Positions 52,895-61,650 are shown, numbered from the stretch's first letter. The stretch: 64,000 bases of DNA from Sporosarcina sp. NCCP-2716 (GCF_023707985.1 NZ_BRCF01000002.1:288388-352387); one strand, 5' to 3'. Notes: a model not told the origin generated them from the sequence alone. Translations and numbers: made by a program.

Positions 52895-53059
52895 ATGCAG
52901 AACGAGTGCGAAAACTATGTGATGGTTCGTGAGTTACATCACCTCAACCGAGAATATCAACTTGCGCCCACCCAACTGAAGCCGGAAATCCTCACTGACA
53001 TTAACCTGATCCAAAATGCCCTCAGCCTTTTGAGAAACGATGTGTACCCCACCCTGTAA
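52895..53059 (+). CDS. Small protein of unknown function (54 residues)
   Basis: ATG behind AGAGGAGGGACAGACT, with its own promoter. The product begins QNECENYVMVRELHHLNREY and ends INLIQNALSLLRNDVYPTL. It is helical, with one cysteine and a mildly acidic charge, and has no signal peptide or membrane segment. The length and the HLNREYQ stretch recall small Spo0E-like helical regulators, but the SxxxD signature is missing, so I do not assign it. The strong ribosome binding site and promoter argue that it is real. Confidence 0.6.
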   Translation: MQNECENYVMVRELHHLNREYQLAPTQLKPEILTDINLIQNALSLLRNDVYPTL

Positions 53060-53123
53060 TGTATCCAGTCCTTTAGACACTAGCGAATGAACTCCATACA
53101 CGAACTCCTATATCAGAGACAGC

Positions 53124-53168
53124 AAAAAACCAGCCTCAGCAGGAAGACCTGCATGGATGCTGGTTTTT
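53124..53168. terminator. Bidirectional terminator
   Basis: AAAAACCAGC/GCTGGTTTTT outer stem with an inner GCAGG/CCTGC hairpin, between the small gene and the convergent efflux gene. Confidence 0.85.
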
Positions 53169-53173
53169 CAAGT

Positions 53174-54412
53174 TCAATTCTTTGCTGCTGCCTGCTGCTG
53201 TCCCGCCATGCCAGTCAAACTTCGCATCAGCGCCAGACAGATGACGAGGGCCAGCACACTGCACACCAAGATTGTGATGCCGAGCGGCCAGGCCGTCTGG
53301 TCGCCGGCGATACCGACGAGCGGTGACACAATCGCACCGCAGACAAACGGCAGCAGTCCGAGGAAGGCCGACGCACTTCCCGCTGACTGTTCCTGCTGCT
53401 GCATCGCAAGCGAAAATGCAGCTGGCGATACGAGACCGACGCTTGAGACGATGATGAAAAACGCGAAGGCGATGAGGGACAATGGGCTTTGCTGCCAAAC
53501 ACCAAACAGTAACAGCAATCCCCCGATTGTCGAAGTGATAACACCCATCAGCAGAAATCGGCTCTCTGAAATTTTATGGGACAGCCGCCCGGTGAGCTGG
53601 GCAGCTGCAATAATGCCGAGACCGTTCAGGGCGAAAAACAAGGAAAACTGCTGCGGCGACACACCGTACATCGTTTGCAGGACAAAGGGGGAACCTGCTA
53701 TATAGGCGAACATGGAAGCGGAGATGAACGCCTGCGTGAAAGCGATCCCCATGAATCGGCGGTCTTTGAGCAGACGTGAAAATGTTTTGAAGACGGACAG
53801 AAGCCCTTTTTCCGCACGGTTTTCCGCCGGCAGTGTATCAGGGAGAAAACCCGCTGTCCCGGCAAACATCAGCAGTCCGATACCGGCCAGCACGAAAAAC
53901 ACCACCGGCCATGATGCGTAGTTCAAAATCATCCCGCCTGCAATCGGCGCGAGAATAGGTGCCGCCCCATTGACAATCGACAGCAGGGCCATGAACTTCG
54001 TCAGCTCGTGGCCCGCATACAGATCCCGTGCGCATGCCCGTGCAATGACAATACCGGCTGCCCCGGTCAGCCCCTGGACGAACCGCAGGAGGATGAACAG
54101 CCAGATTGTCTCGGAAATCGCACATAGGATGGAAGCGATCGCATAGACCGCAAGCGTGAATACGAGCGGTTTCCGTCTCCCGTATATATCACTGAGCGGT
54201 CCGAACAGCAGCTGTCCCGCACCGAGCCCGACCAGGCACGCCGTCAGACTGAGCTGTACGAGCGAAGTGGAAGCAACCAGATCCGCGGCGACTGCCGGCA
54301 GCCCGGGTAAATACATATCCATCGACAGCGGCCCGAACGCCGTCAGTGAACCGAGCAGGACGACGAGCCAGAATGTCGGCAGCGCTTTTTTACCCGCTAC
54401 ATCATTTGCCAT
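53174..54412 (-). CDS. Bcr/CflA-family multidrug efflux MFS transporter
   Basis: 412 residues with twelve membrane segments. Family marks: GPLSMDMYLPGLPAVAADL in segment 1, GQLLFGPLSDIYGRRKPL (motif A), RFVQGLTGAAGIVIARACARDLY and the segment 5 motif NGAAPILAPIAGGMI. These pumps export drugs or metabolites by proton antiport. Single gene with its own terminator; the specific substrate is not visible. Confidence 0.9.
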   Translation of the reverse strand: MANDVAGKKALPTFWLVVLLGSLTAFGPLSMDMYLPGLPAVAADLVASTSLVQLSLTACLVGLGAGQLLFGPLSDIYGRRKPLVFTLAVYAIASILCAISETIWLFILLRFVQGLTGAAGIVIARACARDLYAGHELTKFMALLSIVNGAAPILAPIAGGMILNYASWPVVFFVLAGIGLLMFAGTAGFLPDTLPAENRAEKGLLSVFKTFSRLLKDRRFMGIAFTQAFISASMFAYIAGSPFVLQTMYGVSPQQFSLFFALNGLGIIAAAQLTGRLSHKISESRFLLMGVITSTIGGLLLLFGVWQQSPLSLIAFAFFIIVSSVGLVSPAAFSLAMQQQEQSAGSASAFLGLLPFVCGAIVSPLVGIAGDQTAWPLGITILVCSVLALVICLALMRSLTGMAGQQQAAAKN

Positions 54413-54532
54413 ATTTCCAAACCCTCTCTTGTAAACTCATAAAAGGGAGTATACCATACCGGACGATGACGATGTAAGCCATACAGACCGCTGTGCTCGA
54501 GCGGTCCTCTGACGGTGCCGCGGACACCGGGC

Positions 54533-54564
54533 AAAAAGAGGACCCTCCAACATACCCGTTGGAG
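54533..54564 (-). terminator. Possible terminator of the lipoprotein gene
   Basis: CTCCAA/TTGGAG stem on the minus strand; the T run starts 7 bp after it, so the fit is only fair. Confidence 0.4.
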
Positions 54565-54584
54565 ACAGCCCCCACATGCTGATC

Positions 54585-55307
54585 TTATAGTTCGCCGGCT
54601 TCGAAGTTATCCGGCGTGATCTCAGGGTCTTCCGCGTTGCCGATGACAAACTGCACAAAACCGGATCCATCCTCCGTCATCAAGTGATAACGCTCGGTTG
54701 TTGTGAAATGATACTCGTTGTCTTCGTCCGCGGGTCCATTGAGTTTCAGTTCGTCCATCCAGCTGTCCACTTCTTCAGGAGAAGCAGACGGCTCCACTGC
54801 GCGGATCAAGACGCGGATGAGCGGAATGGCCGCATCCCGGTCGCTGTAAGTGGAAAACATGACAGCTCTGGCTGCATCATCCCCTTTTTTCGCGAGCAGC
54901 TGCATCCGTCGGTCCTCATCGAATTGCACGTCGACAATCTGGTGGTCTCCTCCTGAACCGGACGACTTCCACTCGACCGGATCCATCCGTTCTTCAATGC
55001 CTTCCTCTTCTGCAAAATGGTTGAAGTTTGTCTGGAACTCTTCTGCCGTAAGCCCCAACTGCATTTCGGACATTGCGGAATCAGGCTCGACGGTACCTGC
55101 AGGTGCATCGCCTTCCGTCGCCCCCTCTTCTGCTTTTTCTTCACTATCAGCTGTTCCTTCGGCAGATTCCGTGTCATCCGCTTCGTCTTTTGCTGTTTCA
55201 GAAACCGTATCGTTTTTATCGTTCTCCTTCTCCGCCTCCCCGTTGCCGCAGGCAGCCAACAGGGCCATGAGACATGCACCCAATAAAAGTGCGATCCATT
55301 TCTTCAT
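54585..55307 (-). CDS. Lipoprotein of unknown function with acidic linker
   Basis: 240 residues. Signal peptide with lipobox (LMALLAAC, Cys at residue 20), then about 55 residues of very acidic low-complexity linker (KDEADDTESAEGTADSEEK), then a folded domain from about residue 80 (MSEMQLGLTAEEFQTNFNHFAEEEGIEER to the C-terminus). No close family is recognised. The folded part has no obvious catalytic motif. Anchored on the outer face of the membrane. Confidence 0.8.
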   Translation of the reverse strand: MKKWIALLLGACLMALLAACGNGEAEKENDKNDTVSETAKDEADDTESAEGTADSEEKAEEGATEGDAPAGTVEPDSAMSEMQLGLTAEEFQTNFNHFAEEEGIEERMDPVEWKSSGSGGDHQIVDVQFDEDRRMQLLAKKGDDAARAVMFSTYSDRDAAIPLIRVLIRAVEPSASPEEVDSWMDELKLNGPADEDNEYHFTTTERYHLMTEDGSGFVQFVIGNAEDPEITPDNFEAGEL

Positions 55308-55486
55308 ATATATCCAGCTCCAATCTCCGTTTTTACAACCTCCTTACTATAGCGCCTGCTTCATTTAGAATCAATTTAATATACTGATAATTTATCGAAA
55401 TGATCGGAAGCTACTAGATTCACTCGGTATGCCCTCAACTAATTTACTAACTGGTTGTAAGAGGAGGTTGAAAAATACGCATAGAC

Positions 55487-55517
55487 AAAAGGAGAGGGAC
55501 TGTTCGTTCTCCTCTCC
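55487..55517 (-). terminator. Terminator of selO
   Basis: GGAGAGG/CCTCTCC stem on the minus strand followed by TTTTG. Confidence 0.65.
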
Positions 55518-55533
55518 TTCTGTCCTCCCGTCT

Positions 55534-56976
55534 TCAAGTGCCGCAGTATGTCCGATACGGAACTTCCGGATCAGCAGGCGCCGTGTAGGCCCGATGCTTA
55601 TCGGAATAGGAATAAGGGGCAGCCAGCACTTCGTTCAGCAGACGCACTAGCTCCATGTCCCCTTCTTCAGCAGCAGCAATCGCTTCTTCGACGCGGTGGT
55701 TGCGTGGGATGACGGACGGATTGCTCCGCTGCATCACGAGACGCGACGCTTCGTCTGTCGCGGATTGTTGGGACCGGCGCGTTTCCCATCTCCGGCGCCA
55801 CTTTTGGAACGTCTCATTCTGGAACCATTCAGGCACACCGGTCCGGTCGTCTGTCAGCGAGCGGAACGTGTTGGTGAAGTCGGCTTTCGCCTCTTTCATC
55901 AGCAGCAAAAGCTCTTTCACAAGCGATTCGTCGTCGGATTGTTCGTCCAGCAGGCCCAGTTTGGCCCGCATGCCGGACAGCCATTCGTGTTCGAACAAGC
56001 CGCCGAACCGGGCCAGCTGGTCTTCCGCGATCCGGATCGCCGTCTCTTTATCTTCAGCCAGCAGCGGCAGCAGCGTTTCAGCAAAGCGTGCCAGGTTCCA
56101 TGAAGCGATCCCCGGCTGGTTGCCGAATTTGTAGCGTCCGTTTACATCGATCGAACTGAACACTGTCGCCGGATCATACGTGTCCAAGAACGCACACGGC
56201 CCGTAGTCGATCGTCTCCCCACTGATCGTCATGTTGTCCGTATTCATCACCCCGTGGACGAACCCGACCAGCTGCCACTTGGCGATCAATGCGGCCTGCC
56301 GCTCAATGACGCGCTGCAGCAGCTGCTCATACGGATTGTCGACTTCGGCCGCTTGCGGATAGTGCCGCTCGATGGCATAGTCTGCCAGCGCTTTCAGATT
56401 CTCCTCTTTTTGCAGGGCGGCAGCATATTGGAAAGTGCCGACCCGTACGTAACTGCCGGTCGTCCGGACGAGGACGGCGCCAGGCAGGACGGTTTCACGG
56501 ATGACGTCATGCCCGGTCAAAGTGACCGACAGACTGCGGGAAGTCGGGATACCGAGCGCGTGCATCGCTTCGCTGATGATGTACTCGCGGAGCATCGGAC
56601 CGAGTGCCGCCCGGCCGTCCCCTCCGCGGGAGAACGCAGTCCGCCCCGAGCCTTTCAGGCCGATATCCACCCGCATGCCGGAGGGCGTCATCTGTTCCCC
56701 CAGCAGAAGCGCCCGGCCATCGCCGAGCATCGTGAAATGGCCAAACTGGTGCCCCGCATAGGCTTGGGCGATCGGTGAGGCACCTTCCGGCAGTTCAGTG
56801 CCCGACAGGATTTCTGCCGTCAGCGCACCCGGATCCAGTCCGAGTTCTCCGGCAAGCCGTTCATTCAATACAACGATTTCCGGCGAAACCGCCTGTTCCG
56901 GAGGCTGCTCCGCGAAAAAAATGTCCGGCAGCCGGCAGTACGTGTTTTCAAAGTTCCATCCTGCTTGGGTTCCCAT
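55534..56976 (-). CDS. selO: SelO/YdiU protein adenylyltransferase (pseudokinase fold)
   Basis: 480 residues; AAGGAG before the ATG. It transfers AMP from ATP to Ser, Thr or Tyr of target proteins and is linked to redox stress. Motifs: QAYAGHQFGHFTMLGDGRALLLGE, the flipped-ATP-site Lys in DIGLKGSGRTAFSRGGDGRAALGPMLRE, GVMNTDNMTISGETIDYGPCAFLD (metal-binding Asn/Asp) and the C-terminal SDKHRAYTAPADPEVPYRTYCGT. The Cys three residues from the end is where eukaryotic SelO carries selenocysteine. Confidence 0.93.
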   Translation of the reverse strand: MGTQAGWNFENTYCRLPDIFFAEQPPEQAVSPEIVVLNERLAGELGLDPGALTAEILSGTELPEGASPIAQAYAGHQFGHFTMLGDGRALLLGEQMTPSGMRVDIGLKGSGRTAFSRGGDGRAALGPMLREYIISEAMHALGIPTSRSLSVTLTGHDVIRETVLPGAVLVRTTGSYVRVGTFQYAAALQKEENLKALADYAIERHYPQAAEVDNPYEQLLQRVIERQAALIAKWQLVGFVHGVMNTDNMTISGETIDYGPCAFLDTYDPATVFSSIDVNGRYKFGNQPGIASWNLARFAETLLPLLAEDKETAIRIAEDQLARFGGLFEHEWLSGMRAKLGLLDEQSDDESLVKELLLLMKEAKADFTNTFRSLTDDRTGVPEWFQNETFQKWRRRWETRRSQQSATDEASRLVMQRSNPSVIPRNHRVEEAIAAAEEGDMELVRLLNEVLAAPYSYSDKHRAYTAPADPEVPYRTYCGT

Positions 56977-57044
56977 CCAACCACTCCTTTTCGTTTCATC
57001 GTACAGTCAGCCACGGAAAATTACACGATTGGTGCTCACTCCCG

Positions 57045-57779
57045 TCAGAACAGCAGGAGAAGCACCGAATACCCGATCAGTCCGGCAAAGAACGCCGGAA
57101 AACTGCTTTCCCGCTCTTCCGGCAGCTCTTCTTTCATGACGTTCAGCACGACCCCGCCGGCCAGGAACGCCGACAGCACGGAGATTAGGACATCATTCAC
57201 TTCAAACAGGACACCGGCAAGCCAGCCGACCAGGATTGAGGCCGCCAGCAGCCAGCGGCCATACCGGTCATAATCCTCCTTATGCGTCACCCGGAGCCCC
57301 TTGTCGTTCGTGATGAAGTGCACACCCATCGCGACAAAGTAGAAAATCATGCCCCAGTGGGTGTGGTATTCCCCTTTCGGCAGCAAGTAGCCGATGATGG
57401 CATTGTAGACGGCGAACGAGCCGATATGGAGCCAGAAGACGCCCGCCGACGCTTTTGCTTCACGCCCCTCTTTTTCATTGCGCTTTTTCGAAGAAATCGC
57501 CAATTGCTCGAGCCCATAGAAGATCGCCAGACCGAGCATCGCGATAATATAGATGTGATGTTCGAGGAAATGCAGGCTCTCTCCCAGCTTGCCCTGCAGC
57601 TGCTCCTGATACTCACTCAGTTCCGGCAGCAGATGGAGGAATACATAAGCGGCCGCAATCCCACCCGCCACTGACAAAAACCGGCTGCGCGGCGTCTCTT
57701 TCAAGAACTTCATCTTTTTTGAAAGCAGATGGATGGTGATGAATCCTACCGTGAACACAAAACTGAGCCATACTTCCAT
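57045..57779 (-). CDS. ZIP-like multi-spanning membrane protein
   Basis: 244 residues from ATG 57779 (start uncertain; GAGAGG lies 13 bp upstream and the frame stays open to 57848). About seven or eight membrane segments; histidine and acidic residues within them (FLHLLPELSEY, HFLEHHIYIIAMLG, WLHIGSFAVYNAIIGYLL, YFVAMGVHFITNDKGL) resemble ZIP metal transporters, but the full HxxxE repeats of ZIP proteins are not clear. Transport of metal is a guess. It lies 68 bp upstream of selO on the same strand. Confidence 0.65.
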   Translation of the reverse strand: MEVWLSFVFTVGFITIHLLSKKMKFLKETPRSRFLSVAGGIAAAYVFLHLLPELSEYQEQLQGKLGESLHFLEHHIYIIAMLGLAIFYGLEQLAISSKKRNEKEGREAKASAGVFWLHIGSFAVYNAIIGYLLPKGEYHTHWGMIFYFVAMGVHFITNDKGLRVTHKEDYDRYGRWLLAASILVGWLAGVLFEVNDVLISVLSAFLAGGVVLNVMKEELPEERESSFPAFFAGLIGYSVLLLLF

Positions 57780-57886
57780 ACAGGAACGACCGCCTCTCCC
57801 TTGGATCTCTACTGACCTATACCCTGCCTTTCCTACATTCAAAAACAAGCAAGGAATCTCATATTCCCTGCTTGCCTGTTACATAA

Positions 57887-59560
57887 TTATCCCTTCAATT
57901 CCCGCAGCTGCCGGTTCAGGTCGTTGAACTGCCGGTCGAGTGCTGCGTAATCCGGGCTGCCTGCGGACAGCAGGCTCAGTTTCCCGAGTACGGCCTGAAG
58001 TTCGGTCTCCAGGCGCAGCCGGTTCTGTTCGCCATTTTGCACGGGCGTCTCCGCTATCCGGTCCTCCCATTCGGCCAGGCTGTACGGCACTTTCCGGATG
58101 GACCGGTTCCCGAACAGCAGCAGACCGTCCGCCATCTGCTCGGTGAAGTACCTATCATGGGAAGCGAACAGCAGCGTGCCGGGATAGGTCGCAAGCGTCC
58201 GCTCCAGTTCCTCACGGGACGGCAGATCGAGATGATTGGTCGGTTCGTCCAGCAGGAGGACATCTGTCTTCCTGCGGATGAAGTCTAACAGTTTGACTTT
58301 CAGCCGCTCACCTTGACTGAGCGCACCGAGCTTTAGCTGCCAGTGGCCGGCGGTGAACCCCAGATTCGTCAGCCGCCTGCGGATCGCTCCCTGTTCCTCG
58401 AAAGACGGTGTCTCGAAATATTCGGCCATCGTCAGCTCATCCGGCAAGTCGAATGCGGTCTGCCGCAAATAGCCGATCGTCATTCCTTCCGACAGCCAGA
58501 CGTCACCCTCATACGCCGTTTCTCCGAGGAGCATCCTGAACAGTGTCGTCTTGCCGCAGCCGTTCGGCCCGAGCAGTGCCAGCCGTTCACCTGTCTGGAC
58601 GGTGAAGGAGGCATTCCGGAACAGGACCCTGCTGCCATAGGACTTTCCGGCTTTCGTCAGTTCGAGCACCCTCTTCCCTTTTCCCCGTCCCCCTTCCACG
58701 TCAAAGGATACGGCCATCTCCTGTTCAGGTGCGTCTATCCTGTCCTGTTCCAGTTCCGCTGCCAGCCGCCGTTTTTTGGAACGGATCTGGACATCCTTCT
58801 TCTTAACCTTCTTCCGATAGTATTCCTTTGCGCCCATCGTTCTGCCGCCTTTTTTGCGGGAAGTCGCATGCCCCGTGGCAGACCATGCATCCAGCCGCTC
58901 AATCTGACTCTCCACTTCCTCGATGTGGCGCTGCTGTTCTTCGTAATGCTTCTGCTGGACATACCGTTGGTGTTCCTTCTGTTTGCGGTATTCCGTGTAA
59001 TTCCCTTCGTAGACGGTCAGCTTCCCGTGATCCAGTTCAAATATGCAGTTCGCCAGCTGATCGATGAAATACCGATCGTGGGAAACAAAAATGATCGTCC
59101 CTTCGTATGCTTGCAACGTGTCAACAAGCTGCTCTGTACTGCCGGTATCCAAGTGGTTGGTCGGTTCGTCCAGCAGAAGAAGTTCCGCTTCCTCCGCCAA
59201 GACGGCGGCAAGACGCAGTTTCACTCGCTCCCCGCCGCTTGCATGGGCATAGGCAGCTCCCGGAGGTACGTGCCAGCGGCTGTACTGATGGAAACGCTCC
59301 GTCTGTGTCCAGTCGGCAGCGCCTTCCGTTTCCGCCTCCTGCCGATAATAAGCGACGGACGGCGGACGGCCGATCCAGTCGAAACTCCCTGAAGATGGCT
59401 TCCGATCTCCCGCCATCATTGACAGAAAAGTTGTTTTGCCTGCCCCGTTCGGACCGACGACTGCGATTCGTGCATTCAGCTTCACTTCTGCCGACAGCCC
59501 TTTGAATATAGTGACATCCCCGTATTCCGCTGATACGTTATTTACAATTCCGCGGTTCAT
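57887..59560 (-). CDS. ABC-F ATPase of the antibiotic-resistance (Vga/VmlR-like) type
   Basis: 557 residues from ATG 59560 (GGAGGA upstream; ATG 59566 is alternative). Two nucleotide-binding domains without membrane segments: GPNGAGKTT, ASGGERVKLRLAAVL and LLLDEPTNHLD; then GPNGCGKTT, LSQGERLKVKLLDFI and LLLDEPTNHLD. The linker between them is long, basic and helical (about 190-310: RKKGGRTMGAKEYYRKKVKKKDVQIRS), the part that reaches into the ribosome in resistance ABC-F proteins. Such proteins displace macrolides, lincosamides, streptogramins A or pleuromutilins. The leader with a terminator and a tiny uORF supports drug-induced expression. Confidence 0.87.
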   Translation of the reverse strand: MNRGIVNNVSAEYGDVTIFKGLSAEVKLNARIAVVGPNGAGKTTFLSMMAGDRKPSSGSFDWIGRPPSVAYYRQEAETEGAADWTQTERFHQYSRWHVPPGAAYAHASGGERVKLRLAAVLAEEAELLLLDEPTNHLDTGSTEQLVDTLQAYEGTIIFVSHDRYFIDQLANCIFELDHGKLTVYEGNYTEYRKQKEHQRYVQQKHYEEQQRHIEEVESQIERLDAWSATGHATSRKKGGRTMGAKEYYRKKVKKKDVQIRSKKRRLAAELEQDRIDAPEQEMAVSFDVEGGRGKGKRVLELTKAGKSYGSRVLFRNASFTVQTGERLALLGPNGCGKTTLFRMLLGETAYEGDVWLSEGMTIGYLRQTAFDLPDELTMAEYFETPSFEEQGAIRRRLTNLGFTAGHWQLKLGALSQGERLKVKLLDFIRRKTDVLLLDEPTNHLDLPSREELERTLATYPGTLLFASHDRYFTEQMADGLLLFGNRSIRKVPYSLAEWEDRIAETPVQNGEQNRLRLETELQAVLGKLSLLSAGSPDYAALDRQFNDLNRQLRELKG

Positions 59561-59589
59561 AGCCATTCCTCCATTCGTGGAGGGAACAC

Positions 59590-59620
59590 AAAAAAGATCC
59601 CCCCGTTTTTCGGAAGGATC
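59590..59620 (-). terminator. Leader terminator of the ABC-F gene (attenuator)
   Basis: Minus-strand RNA: GAUCCUUCCG/CGGGGGGAUC, a 10-bp stem with two G-U pairs, then six U, ending about 30 bases before the ABC-F start. The G-U pairs exist only in this direction (they are C-A mismatches on the other strand), so it acts on the ABC-F transcript. Confidence 0.8.
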
Positions 59621-59767
59621 GGTTCTGCCGGCATTTCTAAAAAGCCGCAGCATATACGGAAGCCGGTGGAAGACCGGCAACGCAAAAGAGCTGGGACGGC
59701 AGTTAAAAATGGACAGACCAATCCTGTTTTTCAAACAAACAAATCATTTGTTTTACAAAGTCAGGAG

Positions 59768-59779
59768 TCAGTTGTCCAT
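59768..59779 (-). CDS. Three-codon leader uORF (Met-Asp-Asn)
   Basis: ATG GAC AAC TGA, with GAGGGTGG 3 bp upstream, about 38 bp after the likely start of transcription and about 150 bp before the leader terminator. Short uORFs of this kind, where a stalled ribosome stops terminator formation, are known in front of resistance ABC-F genes. Confidence 0.45.
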   Translation of the reverse strand: MDN

Positions 59780-59816
59780 CCGCCACCCTCAGCCCTTTCT
59801 GTCAGTTAGTCTTACC

Positions 59817-59844
59817 AGTATAACAAACTCTGAATCATTTGTAA
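59817..59844 (-). promoter_or_regulatory. Promoter of the ABC-F leader
   Basis: TTACAA, 16-bp spacer, TATACT on the minus strand, giving a leader of about 245 bases. Within the leader are also a GCCGG/CCGGC hairpin (about 59662-59678) and an ACAAAT/ATTTGT palindrome (about 59739-59752). Apart from the uORF and terminator I see nothing coding between 59561 and 59952. Confidence 0.55.
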
Positions 59845-59952
59845 TGCCAGTTTTTATTTCCCGACAGAAACTGATCATTTCCTGGGAAATATCCGCTACT
59901 CCGACAACTTATTTCCCGGGAAATCGACAAGAATACCGAATGCTGAAGCATA

Positions 59953-60300
59953 TCACCAAGCGCTCATTCCGCCTTTTACATTGACGACACGGGTGAACCC
60001 TTTCTTCCTCAGAAGGCTGGCTGCCCGCGCGCTTCTCATTCCGCTTTGGCAGATGACATAGGTCTCTTTTGCAGGATCCAATGTTTCCATCTTCTTCGGC
60101 AGATCATTCAGCGGAATGTTTTTGAATTCCTTCACATGTCCGCCTTTGTATTCAGCAGGTGTGCGTACATCCACGAACTGCTTATTCTTATCTTTCAACA
60201 ACGGTTTCACTTCCGCAGATGACACGGTCCGCACGCCTTTTGCAGGCTTAGTGCGCCAGACGATCAATGCAATCAGCACTAAGAAAATAATCCAGCCCAT
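59953..60300 (-). CDS. Membrane-anchored rhodanese-like sulfurtransferase
   Basis: 115 residues: an N-terminal membrane anchor (IIFLVLIALIVW), then a single rhodanese domain with DVRTPAEYKGGHV and the active-site loop CQSGMRS (Cys84). It transfers sulphane sulphur; the anchor holds the domain close to the membrane, probably on its inner side. Single gene. Confidence 0.9.
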   Translation of the reverse strand: MGWIIFLVLIALIVWRTKPAKGVRTVSSAEVKPLLKDKNKQFVDVRTPAEYKGGHVKEFKNIPLNDLPKKMETLDPAKETYVICQSGMRSARAASLLRKKGFTRVVNVKGGMSAW

Positions 60301-60373
60301 CCTCTATTCCTCCATTCATTTCTAGGAATAACCATACACCACGGGGTATAAATAAGTCGATATATCCGCTCAT

Positions 60374-60401
60374 AAAAGGACCTGACTGACCAGGTCCTTT
60401 T
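60374..60401. terminator. Bidirectional terminator
   Basis: AAAAGGACCTG/CAGGTCCTTTT perfect stem with a 6-base loop, just after the 51-residue gene. Confidence 0.85.
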
Positions 60402-60407
60402 CTTCTG

Positions 60408-60563
60408 CTATCGTTTGTCGGATAATGCCAGGAAAAAGGTTGCGACCGGTCCAAGCAATAATGAGAGCAGGAACCAGTTAAATCCTGATCGGTTCTTCCC
60501 TTGAGCCAGCACGGCGTTGATCAGCGCGAGGGTTCCCCAGCCGACGAAATATCCTTCATTCAT
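60408..60563 (-). CDS. Small membrane protein (51 residues)
   Basis: ATG behind AGAGGAGGCAATTACA. Two hydrophobic stretches (FVGWGTLALINAVLA and FNWFLLSLLLGPVATFFLAL) separated by QGKNRSG, ending SDKR. This is a compact two-helix membrane protein; the second half resembles small proteins of Bacillota that end in a LGP-A-FF motif. Function unknown. It ends next to a strong terminator. Confidence 0.75.
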   Translation of the reverse strand: MNEGYFVGWGTLALINAVLAQGKNRSGFNWFLLSLLLGPVATFFLALSDKR

Positions 60564-60774
60564 TGTAATTGCCTCCTCTTTCTTATACGGCGAACATCTT
60601 CCTTGTTTACGTTTCTTTCACTCAAAAGTTTCGGTTTTCAATCCTGGAGTGAAACAGTCTGATAAATTGTACAGTTTTTTCCTCGCTATGATAGTATAGC
60701 AACAGAAGGGGGTCCATTGCCCTCAGACCTGGATTTCCTCCTAATTATCGATTCGGTTAATTACCGGGAAGTTG

Positions 60775-60805
60775 CCGGAGCCTGTTTGAAGAAAACAGGC
60801 TCCGG
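60775..60805 (+). other. Perfect 13-bp hairpin upstream of the LOV-STAS gene
   Basis: CCGGAGCCTGTTT/AAACAGGCTCCGG with a 5-base loop, followed by only TTT. It is 40 bp before the GTG of the photoreceptor gene and after the likely promoter region, so either a weak terminator/attenuator or a leader structure. Confidence 0.65.
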
Positions 60806-60845
60806 TTTCATGGCCCATAGAAGACAACTTTACAGAGGACAGGAA

Positions 60846-61625
60846 GTGAACGAGCTGAACACATTGCCACAATCCATGCAGCGTAAATTACTGGAAGCAA
60901 TGCTCGACGGGAGTCGTGTTGCCGCTCTAGTTACGGATCCGGCTCAACCCGACAATCCGATCATCTATGCCAACCGGACATTCGAGAAGATGACCGGCTA
61001 TTCACTCGAGGAGACCCTCGGACGCAATTGCCGTTTCCTCCAAGGAGAGGGAACCGATCCGAAGACGGTAGCAAAATTACGTGAAGCCATCCACTCGGAA
61101 CAGCCTATCACCATCACGTTAAAAAATTATAAAAAAGACGGAACGATGTTCTGGAACCGTTTGACGGTCGAACCGTTTGAAGTGGAGAACAGGTCGTTTT
61201 TCATCGGAACACAGACCAATGTTTCCGTGGAATTCCAGCAGCGCAGAGAACTTGAGGATAAGGAATTGGAAATCGAACAGCTCATGCTGCCGATCATGAG
61301 GATCGATGATGGGTTGGCAGCCGTCTCATTGATCGGTGAGATGAGTCCACAGCGTTTTTCAGTCCTTACACAAAAACTGAGTGAATATGTACAGAGCAGC
61401 GGAGTGGATACGGTGATCATCGATATTACCGGTCTCTTTTGGGACCACGAGTCCCCTATCAGCAGCCTGCTCGCCGTACAGGACGTCTTGCGGCTGATGG
61501 GTACTCAATTATTCGTGACTGGAATTTCACCGAAAGTAGCCCGATCATTGACCGGATTGCAGAACGGTATGAGCGGATTGCGGACGTTCTCCAGCATTCA
61601 ACAGGCAATCCAGATGACACGCTGA
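60846..61625 (+). CDS. ytvA: Blue-light photoreceptor of the YtvA type (LOV-STAS)
   Basis: 259 residues from GTG 60846 (AGAGGACAGGAA). The frame is open further upstream to a TTG at 60717, but this start puts the flavin-adduct cysteine at residue 62 (GRNCRFLQG), exactly as in Bacillus subtilis YtvA. LOV motifs: ANRTFEKMTGYSLEE, NYKKDGTMFWNRL and FFIGTQTNVS. A linker helix follows, then a STAS domain (TVIIDITGLFWDHESPISSLL, VTGISPKVARSL). YtvA joins the sigma-B stressosome and signals blue light. Confidence 0.93.
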   Translation: MNELNTLPQSMQRKLLEAMLDGSRVAALVTDPAQPDNPIIYANRTFEKMTGYSLEETLGRNCRFLQGEGTDPKTVAKLREAIHSEQPITITLKNYKKDGTMFWNRLTVEPFEVENRSFFIGTQTNVSVEFQQRRELEDKELEIEQLMLPIMRIDDGLAAVSLIGEMSPQRFSVLTQKLSEYVQSSGVDTVIIDITGLFWDHESPISSLLAVQDVLRLMGTQLFVTGISPKVARSLTGLQNGMSGLRTFSSIQQAIQMTR

Positions 61626-61650
61626 GTCACTTGGTATTACTTTTTGCCAA

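Noticed and set aside
60717-60845. Longer start for the LOV-STAS protein at TTG 60717
   Set aside because: It has a ribosome-binding-like GGGGG, but the extra 43 residues would be encoded across the 13-bp hairpin and displace the adduct cysteine from residue 62; the GTG at 60846 fits YtvA exactly.
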